DNA from: Thermanaerosceptrum fracticalcis | Lineage (GTDB): Bacteria; Bacillota; Peptococcia; DRI-13 | Length of the DNA stretch: 64,000 nucleotides | NCBI RefSeq assembly: GCF_000746025.2 | Contig: NZ_CP045798.1 | Location: forward strand, 3,021,501 to 3,085,500 | Direction: 5' to 3' | Shown here: positions 51,976-60,169 of the stretch, in pieces | How positions within the stretch are numbered: position 1 is the first letter of the stretch | Layout: each line of letters begins with the position of its first letter | Program-made: the position numbers and the translations under genes | The notes under the pieces: model-generated | What the model was told of the DNA's origin: nothing | What the model saw: only the letters and a program-made list of their open reading frames with translations | The model's database searches: none

Positions 51976-52331
51976 ATAATTTTCATTTCTTACAGGGTTT
52001 TGGCCAAAAACATACGGTTAGTGGATAAAGGAAAGATAGTTGAATTAACAAACAATAATTTTGTAGCGAAAATGGATGATATTTACAATAAACCTCAGGA
52101 GATGATTGGCACGAATATTAAGCTTAGGGATTTGTTTTTAAGCCTGACGGCGCAAAAGATAAGGAATTCGCGATCGTACGCTACGTAATTTCCTGTTGTG
52201 CAGCCGATGTTCTTCCTATGGGTATATTATGTCTTAATCACGAAGGCAAGGAGTTTAAAACAAACGACTGGTATGAAATGACCGGTGAAATAGTGAATGG
52301 TCGATATAATTATGATATAATAACGATATAA
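51976..52331 (+). pseudogene. Frameshifted remnant of a TIGR03943/YcgQ-family (DUF1980) protein
   Basis: One frame reads 'LVDKGKIVELTNNNFVAKMDDIY' then 'MIGTNIKL'. A one-base loss near 52123 changes frame to 'GFVFKPDGAKDKEFAIVRYV', then 'SCCAADVLPMGIL' and 'WYEMTGEIVNG', ending at 52331. The two halves join to the C-terminal DUF1980 part of YcgQ-like permease partners. The N-terminal half is missing, so the gene is broken in at least two ways. Confidence 0.65.
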
Positions 52332-52353
52332 AAACTACTGAAGGTGATGTAAA

Positions 52354-52683
52354 ATGTATAAAATCATTCCAAGTGCAGACTTAAGAAATAAATACTCCCA
52401 AATTGCAGAGTTTGCTAAACAAAATCATGAGCCTGTTATTTTAACTAAAAACGGAGAAGGGGACTTAATTGTTATGAGTATTGAGTTATTCGAAGAAAAA
52501 GAAACTGAATTACAGCTATATAAAAGACTTGCGGAAAACAAAATGGATATTGCAAAAGGTCATTACCAATCTGGATCAGAGTTTTCAAAACAGTTAAGTA
52601 AATATATTAAAAATGATAATACCAACTTAATAAATGAGCTTAAAGAGACTTATTTAAAAAAAGAAGAGCCGAACCATGTATAA
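52354..52683 (+). CDS. Phd/YefM-type antitoxin
   Basis: 109 residues. The N-terminal half ('IIPSADLRNKYSQIAEFAKQ', 'EPVILTKNGEGDLIVMSIELFEE') is a Phd/YefM antitoxin fold that binds DNA; the C-terminal tail is charged and likely wraps the toxin. ATG 52354 follows AAGGTGATG. It overlaps the toxin by 8 bp and probably represses the pair. The zone is AT-rich next to its neighbours, as expected for acquired DNA. Confidence 0.88.
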   Translation: MYKIIPSADLRNKYSQIAEFAKQNHEPVILTKNGEGDLIVMSIELFEEKETELQLYKRLAENKMDIAKGHYQSGSEFSKQLSKYIKNDNTNLINELKETYLKKEEPNHV

Positions 52684-52972
52684 TGTTATTGTTCCCTCAA
52701 AAGTAAGCCTTGAAATTATCACAGAACTTGATTTTTGGTCACAAAAGAACGAATCTTTTACTGAAAAAGTTGCAGTAGAAATCGATTTTCATTTAACTCA
52801 AACTTTAAAATATAACCCCGGCTTTGGTGCAATGAAAGCCAAGACAGCTAACCTTTATTACTACTTAATACAAAAGCGGTTTAAACTGGTTTTTGAAGTT
52901 GATGAGCTTAACAAACAAGTAATCGTCCATTACTTCTTCAACACTAGAAAAGCCATATCTGAATATATTTAA
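52676..52972 (+). CDS. RelE/ParE-superfamily toxin
   Basis: 98 residues. 'DLHLT'-like helices are followed by 'YNPGFGAMKAKTANLYYYLIQKRFKLVFEVDELNKQVIVHYFFNTRK', the beta-sheet core of RelE/ParE toxins. Whether it cuts mRNA or targets gyrase is not clear from this. The ATG overlaps the antitoxin end, giving translational coupling. A hairpin terminator (52979-53002) follows. Confidence 0.85.
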   Translation: MYNVIVPSKVSLEIITELDFWSQKNESFTEKVAVEIDFHLTQTLKYNPGFGAMKAKTANLYYYLIQKRFKLVFEVDELNKQVIVHYFFNTRKAISEYI

Positions 52973-52978
52973 CTCGCA

Positions 52979-53002
52979 GTGCTGTCTTACAGCACTTTTT
53001 TG
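52979..53002 (+). terminator. Terminator of the toxin-antitoxin pair
   Basis: AGTGCTG pairs with CAGCACT, followed by T5. Confidence 0.85.
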
Positions 53003-53021
53003 CTTTCATATAGAACACATA

Positions 53022-53070
53022 ACCTTATCTTTGCTACACTTATTGACAGGTCCATCGGCTAAGATAAGGT
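53022..53070. repeat. Perfect 10-bp inverted repeat upstream of the DRTGG operon
   Basis: ACCTTATCTT (53022-53031) and AAGATAAGGT (53061-53070) are exact complements with 29 bp between. Either an operator or the scar of an insertion. Confidence 0.5.
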
Positions 53071-53120
53071 ACTTTATTCAACTGGCAAGCCTAACCATTT
53101 TTCTTTTTATTTCCTTTCTC

Positions 53121-53150
53121 TTGAGCAGCTCAGCCTAATCGGTTTATAAT
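53121..53150 (+). promoter_or_regulatory. Promoter of the DRTGG signalling operon
   Basis: TTGAGC (53121-53126), 18-bp spacer, consensus TATAAT (53145-53150), about 35 bp before the first gene. No Rex operator is seen. Confidence 0.65.
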
Positions 53151-53184
53151 AAAGTATTAAGAAACTTCTAGGAGGGGAATGGAG

Positions 53185-53535
53185 ATGACCCTTTCAGAGA
53201 TAAGAAGATTATTGAAAGCGAATCCTCTCACTGATCATAACTTAGACGAAAGGAATGCGGAAACGGCCTGTGGTGCCGACCTTTTAAGCGATGTTCTGGT
53301 TTTTACTAAAGAGAAAACTGTCCTCTTAACTGGACTTATTCATCCCCAGGTCATCAGGACCGCGGAAATGCTGGACCTGGTGGGAGTTGTTTTTGTAAGA
53401 GGGAAGGAGCCCTCCCGGGAGATCATAGATTTGGCCCAGGCTAAGGACATTCCTGTACTGTGTACCGCGTATCCTATGTATGAGTCCTGCGGCATCCTCT
53501 ACAAAGCCGGTTTAGGAGGAGCACCCCTTGACTGA
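53185..53535 (+). CDS. DRTGG-domain protein (first copy)
   Basis: 116 residues consisting of one DRTGG domain ('GADLLSDVLVFTKEKTVLLTGLIHPQVIRTAEMLD'), a putative ligand-binding module often beside CBS domains. In other Clostridia such genes are found near sensory [FeFe] hydrogenases, from memory rather than a search. ATG 53185 is favoured over 53179 by spacing to AGGAGGGG. Overlaps the next gene by 8 bp. Confidence 0.82.
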   Translation: MTLSEIRRLLKANPLTDHNLDERNAETACGADLLSDVLVFTKEKTVLLTGLIHPQVIRTAEMLDLVGVVFVRGKEPSREIIDLAQAKDIPVLCTAYPMYESCGILYKAGLGGAPLD

Positions 53536-54388
53536 AAAACATCACTTGCCTAAAGTTGCCGATGTCATGACCAGGGAAGTTATCAGTGTTCCAAAGTACG
53601 CTACTGTGCGCCAGGCCAAGGAGATCATGCGCATTAAGAGTATCTCCGGGATGCCTGTGGTAGACAGGGATAATACCATGATAGGAATCATCAGTATAGC
53701 CGATATCATCAAAGCCATGGAGGAAGGCAATTTAGATGCCCCTGTGGACAAGGTCATGACGAGACAGGTTGTTTCCCTCTGTGAACATGATACCGTAGGA
53801 CAGGCTTTGAAAGTTTTCCGCCAGTACGGGTACGGGAGACTTCCCGTCATAGACGACCGGCGGCATGTGTTGGGAGTCCTCACCCAAAGTGATATTGTGT
53901 CCCGCCTGGTACAAATACTGGAAATTGATAAGGTGGATGAGAGTAAGGAAACCCATTTGTCAGAGGACTTTGAATCGTACATCTTCGAGTATCATATTCA
54001 GGGTATGGATTTTGACCGGGCAGGGGAGGGGGCCAGCACCTTAAAGAAAATCCTTAACGATTTGGGAATCAAGGGGTCTGTAGTGAGACGCTGTGCTATT
54101 GTCGCTTATGAAGCGGAGATGAATGTGGTCATTCATGCTTACGAGGGTAAGATGACCGCACGGGTGACACCCAAGGAAATAACGATTACGGTAGATGACA
54201 CGGGACCTGGGATTAAAGATATCTCTCTGGCTTTGAAACCCGGATATTCCACGGCCCCGGACAGGGTAAGAAAGATGGGCTTTGGGGCAGGCATGGGTCT
54301 TCCCAATATCAAAAAATCGGCTGATGAATTTTTTATTGAATCATCTCCCCAAGGTACCCACCTGCACATCAAAATATACATTGAATGA
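53528..54388 (+). CDS. CBS-pair protein fused to RsbW-like ATPase domain
   Basis: 286 residues. Two CBS motifs (about 10-130, 'VADVMTREVISVPKYATVRQAKEIM', 'VDKVMTRQVVSLCEHDTVGQA') may bind adenine nucleotides. A HATPase_c domain (about 155-286) follows, with N-box 'AYEAEMNVVIHAY', G1 'DDTGPGI' and G2 'GFGAGMGLPNI', of the anti-sigma/serine-kinase (RsbW, SpoIIAB) type. The natural opponent of such a kinase is a SpoIIE-type phosphatase, one of which is encoded at 8668. TTG 53528 has AGGAGGAGC upstream. Confidence 0.88.
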   Translation: MTEKHHLPKVADVMTREVISVPKYATVRQAKEIMRIKSISGMPVVDRDNTMIGIISIADIIKAMEEGNLDAPVDKVMTRQVVSLCEHDTVGQALKVFRQYGYGRLPVIDDRRHVLGVLTQSDIVSRLVQILEIDKVDESKETHLSEDFESYIFEYHIQGMDFDRAGEGASTLKKILNDLGIKGSVVRRCAIVAYEAEMNVVIHAYEGKMTARVTPKEITITVDDTGPGIKDISLALKPGYSTAPDRVRKMGFGAGMGLPNIKKSADEFFIESSPQGTHLHIKIYIE

Positions 54389-54397
54389 GGGATAAAG

Positions 54398-54739
54398 ATG
54401 AAACTGGGGGAAATTATTGAGAAGTTGAAGCTTGAGCGCCTTACTTCCGGAGAAGGCAATCTTGCCGCGGAGGTAAGGGGCTGCTATATAGGTGATTTGT
54501 TGAGCAATGTCATGGCCCATGCCCAGGCGGGCAATGTATGGCTTACGGTGCAAATACATCCTAATATTGTGGCCGTGGCTTCCCTCTTAAATCTTCCGGC
54601 CATTATCCTGGTGGAGGGTCACCAGCCCCAACCTGAGACCCTGGCCAAAGCAAAAGAGGAAGGGATAGTCCTTTTGAGCTCTGAACATACCTCCTATCAT
54701 TTGGCCGGTCAAATGTACATGCTTGGTTTGGGCAGGTGA
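54398..54739 (+). CDS. DRTGG-domain protein (second copy)
   Basis: 113 residues, a paralogue of the protein at 53185 ('GCYIGDLLSNVMAHAQAGNVWLTVQIHPNIVAVASLLN'). Likely a partner or second ligand sensor for the CBS-ATPase between them. ATG 54398 has GAGGGAT upstream. Its stop overlaps the PHP gene GTG start. Confidence 0.82.
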   Translation: MKLGEIIEKLKLERLTSGEGNLAAEVRGCYIGDLLSNVMAHAQAGNVWLTVQIHPNIVAVASLLNLPAIILVEGHQPQPETLAKAKEEGIVLLSSEHTSYHLAGQMYMLGLGR

Positions 54740-55488
54740 TAGTCGTGAGGGAATGGACCATGGACCTTCATCTCCATACCTGTCTTTCCCCCTGTGGTGA
54801 TGAAGAAATGACCCCTCCCAGGGTGTTGCAAAGGGTACGGAACTTGGGGATCGAGGTTATTGCCGTGACTGACCATAATTCTGCTGAAAATGTTCCGGCC
54901 TTTGTGAAAAAGGGGCAGGAATTGGGGATAAAAGTGATTCCCGGTATGGAAGTGCAGACCAGTGAGGATATTCATCTGCTATGTTTTTTTGATACAGTAG
55001 AGCGGGTTTTCGCCTGGCAAAGGGTTGTCTATGACCACCTGCCCCCCCTTGAAAATAAAAAGAAAAGCTTAGGCGAACAGTGGGTTGTGGACGCTGAGGG
55101 CAACAAGTTATATGAGGTGGAAAAACTGCTCCTGGTGGGGACATACCTTTCCGTGGACGAGGTGGTAAAAAAGGTGCAGGAAATGGGCGGCCTCTGCCTG
55201 GCTGCCCATATTGACCGCCAGGCTTTCAGCCTTTGGGGACACCTGGGATTCATACCCGGGGATTTGCTCTTACATGGTGTGGAGTTAACGCCCCATTTGC
55301 CCCGGTGTACGGAACAGCTCTCTTCTTTGGAAAGGGAAGGGATTAGCTATGTGGTATCCTCTGATGCCCACCGGCTGGAAGCTATTCAGCCTCCCCAGTG
55401 TTTCGCCTATTTAGAGGAATGTACTGTAACCGAGTTGAAAAGGGCCTTAGCCAGGCAGGAAGGCCGCTATGTCCGCACTTTGCGTTAG
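54736..55488 (+). CDS. PHP-domain phosphoesterase
   Basis: 250 residues of the polymerase-and-histidinol-phosphatase fold. Metal ligands: 'MDLHLHTCLSPCG', 'AVTDHNSAEN', 'IPGMEVQTSEDIHLLCFF', 'AAHIDRQAF' and 'VVSSDAHRLE'. Probably hydrolyses a small phosphate ester; a role in turning over a signalling molecule is a guess from context. GTG 54736 overlaps the previous stop; later starts GTG 54745 and ATG 54757 are possible. Confidence 0.86.
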   Translation: MIVVREWTMDLHLHTCLSPCGDEEMTPPRVLQRVRNLGIEVIAVTDHNSAENVPAFVKKGQELGIKVIPGMEVQTSEDIHLLCFFDTVERVFAWQRVVYDHLPPLENKKKSLGEQWVVDAEGNKLYEVEKLLLVGTYLSVDEVVKKVQEMGGLCLAAHIDRQAFSLWGHLGFIPGDLLLHGVELTPHLPRCTEQLSSLEREGISYVVSSDAHRLEAIQPPQCFAYLEECTVTELKRALARQEGRYVRTLR

Positions 55489-55496
55489 GAGGACTT

Positions 55497-56042
55497 ATGC
55501 GTGAATTAAGTTTACACATCCTGGATATTGTCCAGAACTCTCTGGCGGCCCAGGCGGGCACCATTAAGATCCTGGTAAAGGAAGAGCGAGAAAAAGACCT
55601 GCTCTTCATCGAAATAGCCGATGACGGATGCGGTATGTCTGAGGACCAGGTAAAAAAGGCGCTGGATCCTTTTTATACTACACGAACAACCCGCAAGGTG
55701 GGTTTAGGATTGTCCCTGTTACAGGCCAATTGCCAGGCCTGCGGGGGAGATGTAGAAATCGTGTCCTCCCCCGGCCAGGGTACGGTGGTGAAGGCGTTAT
55801 TTAAACACAGTCATATTGACAGGCCTCCCCTGGGTGATATGGTTTCTACCCTTGTGGCCCTGATCACAGGCGCTCCCCAGGTACGTTTTGTCTATTGCCA
55901 CAGTGTAGACGGCAAGGAATACTGTTTTGATACTGCCCAGGTGAAAGAGATACTGGAGGATGTGCCTATCAACAGTCCCGAGGTCATAACCTGGCTAAAA
56001 GATTACCTCCGGGAAAAAGAGAGAGTGCTGGCCAGTCAATAA
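55497..56042 (+). CDS. Histidine-kinase-like ATPase without dimerisation domain
   Basis: 181 residues. Only a HATPase_c domain is visible: N-box 'ILDIVQNSLAAQA', G1 'ADDGCGM', 'FYTTRTTRKVGLGLSLL'. There is no HisKA domain or membrane segment. The C-terminal 60 residues are unassigned. ATG 55497 has AGGAGGA (55487-55493). It closes the five-gene operon 53185-56042. Distinct from the RsbW-like domain of 53528, being closer to two-component kinases. Confidence 0.85.
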   Translation: MRELSLHILDIVQNSLAAQAGTIKILVKEEREKDLLFIEIADDGCGMSEDQVKKALDPFYTTRTTRKVGLGLSLLQANCQACGGDVEIVSSPGQGTVVKALFKHSHIDRPPLGDMVSTLVALITGAPQVRFVYCHSVDGKEYCFDTAQVKEILEDVPINSPEVITWLKDYLREKERVLASQ

Positions 56043-56131
56043 ATACCAGTATTTTTTACACCCATCTTGCTTGTTTTCCAGGTATGGCGGGTGATAAACT
56101 GAGATAAGACAAAGTGGAGGAGGTTTTATTA

Positions 56132-56389
56132 TTGAAAGGATATAGTGGGGGAAAAAGTCCCTGGCTCCTCTTAATTCTATTAGTCGTAGGCGGACTGATT
56201 GGGAGCCTTTTAGGGACAGCCTTTGGCAATTATCTGCCTATTTTAAATCATAATTTCCAGACTATTGGCCTTGCTCCTACCACCATTAACCTGATGGTCA
56301 TTACCATAACCTTCGGTGTTGTCTTGAAACTAAATGTGGCCAGTATTGTTGGCTTTCTGGTAGCTTTGTTTATTTACTTTAGAATGTAA
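56132..56389 (+). CDS. DUF4321 membrane protein
   Basis: 85 residues with two membrane helices ('LLLILLVVGGLIGSLLGTAFG', 'MVITITFGVVLKLNVASIVGF'). Known only as a short conserved protein of spore-forming Clostridia, often near maf and radC as here. TTG 56132 has GGAGGAGG 8 bp upstream; GTG 56114 is rejected. Confidence 0.85.
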   Translation: MKGYSGGKSPWLLLILLVVGGLIGSLLGTAFGNYLPILNHNFQTIGLAPTTINLMVITITFGVVLKLNVASIVGFLVALFIYFRM

Positions 56390-56413
56390 CCCTGATTTTC
56401 CGGAGGAATGAAA

Positions 56414-57040
56414 ATGGATGTAGCCCTGGCCTCAGGCTCCCCCCGGCGGGCTGAACTGTTAAGGCAGATCGGTGTAAATTTTTGTATTGTGGTTAGCCAG
56501 GTAGAAGAAGGAGAAGCCCGTGAACCTTTTAGTCTTTGGGTGCAGGAACTGGCAAAAGCCAAAGCTCTGGCTGTAGCGGCTCATTCGCGAGGGATCGTCC
56601 TGGGAGCTGATACCATTGTGGTCCACAAAAACCGGGTTTTGGGCAAGCCCCGCAATACAGAAGAAGCTAAAGCCATGTTAGCCTTTTTATCGGGCAGTGT
56701 TCATGAAGTGATGACCGGTGTCTGCGTGGTGGACAATTACCGGAACAAGATTTACCAGGACTACGAAGTTACGAAAGTTCATTTCCGGAAGTTATCAGCA
56801 GGGGAAATTAATACTTATGTGGCAAGCGGTGAACCCATGGACAAGGCAGGCGCATATGGAATCCAGGGTTTAGGCGCTTTGCTGGTAGCCGGAATTGAAG
56901 GCTGTTATTTTAATGTAGTGGGGTTACCGTTGGTAAAAACCATGCATCTTTTACGTCAATGCGGATTAGATATTCTGGGAGAGGGTGGATATGAAAAAAA
57001 TATCCCAGACCGGTCATGTATCGATCAAGAACTTCCCTGA
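56414..57040 (+). CDS. maf: Nucleoside triphosphate pyrophosphatase Maf
   Basis: 208 residues. Hydrolyses dTTP, UTP and modified nucleotides. Motifs: 'MDVALASGSPRRAELLRQIG' at the N-terminus, 'VLGADTIVVHKNRVLGKP', and 'DKAGAYGIQGLGALLVAGIEG'. ATG 56414 fits CGGAGGA (56400-56406) better than ATG 56408. Overlaps radC by 50 bp, a large overlap that suggests coupling. Confidence 0.95.
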   Translation: MDVALASGSPRRAELLRQIGVNFCIVVSQVEEGEAREPFSLWVQELAKAKALAVAAHSRGIVLGADTIVVHKNRVLGKPRNTEEAKAMLAFLSGSVHEVMTGVCVVDNYRNKIYQDYEVTKVHFRKLSAGEINTYVASGEPMDKAGAYGIQGLGALLVAGIEGCYFNVVGLPLVKTMHLLRQCGLDILGEGGYEKNIPDRSCIDQELP

Positions 57041-57689
57041 AGAGGTAAGGCCCCGGGAAAAGATGCTTGTCTTAGGGGCAGAGGCTTTGTCCGACCAGGA
57101 ATTACTGGCCATCTTACTGCGCACGGGTACAAAAAATAAATCAGCCCTGGATTTGGCCCAGGATATCCTGAGTACGGGAGGATTAGCGACCCTGACTCAG
57201 CTTACCTTGGAAGAACTGGGCTTACGGAAAGGTATTGGTCTAGCTAAAGCCGCCCAGCTCAAAGCAGCGGTAGAACTGGGTAAACGGCTGGCGAAACAGC
57301 GCTTGGGACCAAAGCCTGCTATAAAGAGTCCACAGGAAGCCGCTCAGTTCGTGATGAATGAGATGATGTATTTAGACAGGGAACATTTCCGGGTCATTAA
57401 CTTGAATACGAAAAACCAGATTTTGGCCGTTGATACCGTTTCCATAGGCAGCCTGGATGCTTCTCTGGTCCATCCCCGGGAGGTATTCAAACTGCCTATT
57501 AAAAGAAGTGCGGCAAGCCTGATTTTAATACACAATCATCCCAGCGGTGACACTTCGCCCAGCCGGGAGGATATAGAGGTTACTAAAAGGTTAGCGGAGG
57601 CAGGCCGCCTCTTGGGTATCAACATCCTGGACCATATCATCATCGGTCATAATAATTTTCTGAGTATGAAAGAAAAAGAGTATTTTTAG
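56991..57689 (+). CDS. radC: RadC family JAB-domain protein
   Basis: 232 residues. N-terminal helix-hairpin-helix region ('RKGIGLAKAAQLKAAVELGKR') and a JAB/MPN metal domain with 'LILIHNHPSGDTSPSREDIEVTKRL'. The biochemical role of RadC is unsettled. ATG 56991 lies in the 3' end of maf, with GGGAGAGGG upstream. The maf-radC-mreBCD order is usual in Firmicutes. Confidence 0.95.
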   Translation: MKKISQTGHVSIKNFPEEVRPREKMLVLGAEALSDQELLAILLRTGTKNKSALDLAQDILSTGGLATLTQLTLEELGLRKGIGLAKAAQLKAAVELGKRLAKQRLGPKPAIKSPQEAAQFVMNEMMYLDREHFRVINLNTKNQILAVDTVSIGSLDASLVHPREVFKLPIKRSAASLILIHNHPSGDTSPSREDIEVTKRLAEAGRLLGINILDHIIIGHNNFLSMKEKEYF

Positions 57690-57718
57690 GATAAACTATT
57701 AGTATATTCCAAATTTAG

Positions 57719-58762
<1,044 letters not shown>

Positions 58763-58772
58763 GTGGTCTTTG

Positions 58773-59657
58773 GTGACCAGGAAAAAATGGGCCCTGGCAG
58801 GTATTGTTGTTGCCGTTTTACTGATTGGTGTCTTTAAGTCTATGCATATCACCGGGTTTGACAGGACAACCCTGTCACCTGTGGAACGTGTGGTAAGGGA
58901 AGTAGTAGCCCCGGTGCAATCCGGGGTTACGGCTGTTACTAAAAGCATCAGTAATTTTTTCGCTTATTTCAGTGATAACAAGACTCTTCGGGAACAAAAC
59001 GAGGAACTGAGCAAAAAAATCGCCGCCCAGGAAGCGGAGATCCATCGCCTCAAGGAACAGGAGATGGAGAATGAGCGGTTGAAAAAGCTTTTGAATTATA
59101 AAGAAGAGAAGACCAATAATTATCAATTGGAACTGGCCAAGGTAATAGGACGGGACCCCGGCAACTGGTATGAGACCATCGTGATTAATAAAGGAGCAAA
59201 CCACGGGATTAAACCCAATATGGCTGTAGTGACTCACCAGGGTTTGGTGGGGAGAATTGTGAATGTTACGGCCAATACGGCTGAGATCCTCTTGATTTTA
59301 GACCGGGAAGGGGCCGTTGGCGGCAGAATTTTTGAAACCAGGATCACCCCGGGTGTGGTGCAAGGTCTGGATAATTCTGAATATCTCCAGATGATTCACC
59401 TGCCCCATGACACGCCCATCGAACCCGGGCAGACAGTGGTAACCTCGGGTTTAGGCGGTGTTTTCCCCAAAGGAATCCGTATCGGCGCGGTAGTAGAAGT
59501 AAAACCCGATGCCAACGGACTGATGAAATCCGCTGTCATTGAACCCTTCGTAGATTTCAGCCGTTTAGAAGAGGTCTTTGTGATTTTAAATGTAAAAAAG
59601 CCTGAAACCGATACTGTACCCCAAGTTTTGGATAGGGAAGGGAAAGGAGGCCTCTGA
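58773..59657 (+). CDS. mreC: Rod-shape determining protein MreC
   Basis: 294 residues. One membrane helix (about 7-24), a coiled coil (about 70-110, 'LREQNEELSKKIAAQEAEIHRL') and the beta-barrel MreC domain ('VIGRDPGNWYETIVINKGANHGI'). Links MreB filaments to PBPs outside the membrane. GTG 58773 follows TTAGGTGG. Its stop overlaps mreD by one base. Confidence 0.95.
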   Translation: MTRKKWALAGIVVAVLLIGVFKSMHITGFDRTTLSPVERVVREVVAPVQSGVTAVTKSISNFFAYFSDNKTLREQNEELSKKIAAQEAEIHRLKEQEMENERLKKLLNYKEEKTNNYQLELAKVIGRDPGNWYETIVINKGANHGIKPNMAVVTHQGLVGRIVNVTANTAEILLILDREGAVGGRIFETRITPGVVQGLDNSEYLQMIHLPHDTPIEPGQTVVTSGLGGVFPKGIRIGAVVEVKPDANGLMKSAVIEPFVDFSRLEEVFVILNVKKPETDTVPQVLDREGKGGL

Positions 59658-60151
59658 TGAGTTACCCGGTCTTATTTTTCCTGGCTATCATTGGGTTGGT
59701 ACTGCAATCAACCCTTTTTAATCACTTGATTATTGCGGGGGTTAAACCTGATATCATTTTAATACTGGCTCTTTTTTACAGTATTTTTCAGGGGCCTGGC
59801 CGGGGAGGGGTTTTCGGTTTTTTTCTGGGGCTTCTGGAGGATATTTTTTTGGGAAGATTTATTGGCATGAATGCCTTAACCAAAGGGCTAACTTCCTTTG
59901 TCTTCGGCTGGATTGCCACAGGGGCTTTTCGTGAAAATCTTTTAGTACCCTTTTTAACACTTTTTGTGGGGACTTTGTTTAATGAACTCATCTTTCTTTC
60001 CCTTGGTAAAATCATGGGACTAACCTGGTCATGGAATCTCTGGTTATGGAAGGGGATACCGCTGGCAATTTATAATAGCTGCCTGGTGCCCTTTATTTAC
60101 GCCCGTTTTTATAACTGGGCCACCCAAAATGATGAAACCCAGGCTGGCTAA
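59657..60151 (+). CDS. mreD: Rod-shape determining protein MreD
   Basis: 164 residues with five to six membrane helices ('LFFLAIIGLVLQSTLFNHLIIAG', 'ALFYSIFQGPGRGGVFGFFLGLLEDIF'). Membrane partner of MreC. ATG 59657 is one base into the mreC stop. Confidence 0.94.
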   Translation: MSYPVLFFLAIIGLVLQSTLFNHLIIAGVKPDIILILALFYSIFQGPGRGGVFGFFLGLLEDIFLGRFIGMNALTKGLTSFVFGWIATGAFRENLLVPFLTLFVGTLFNELIFLSLGKIMGLTWSWNLWLWKGIPLAIYNSCLVPFIYARFYNWATQNDETQAG

Positions 60152-60169
60152 AGAAAAAGGAGGTACTCT

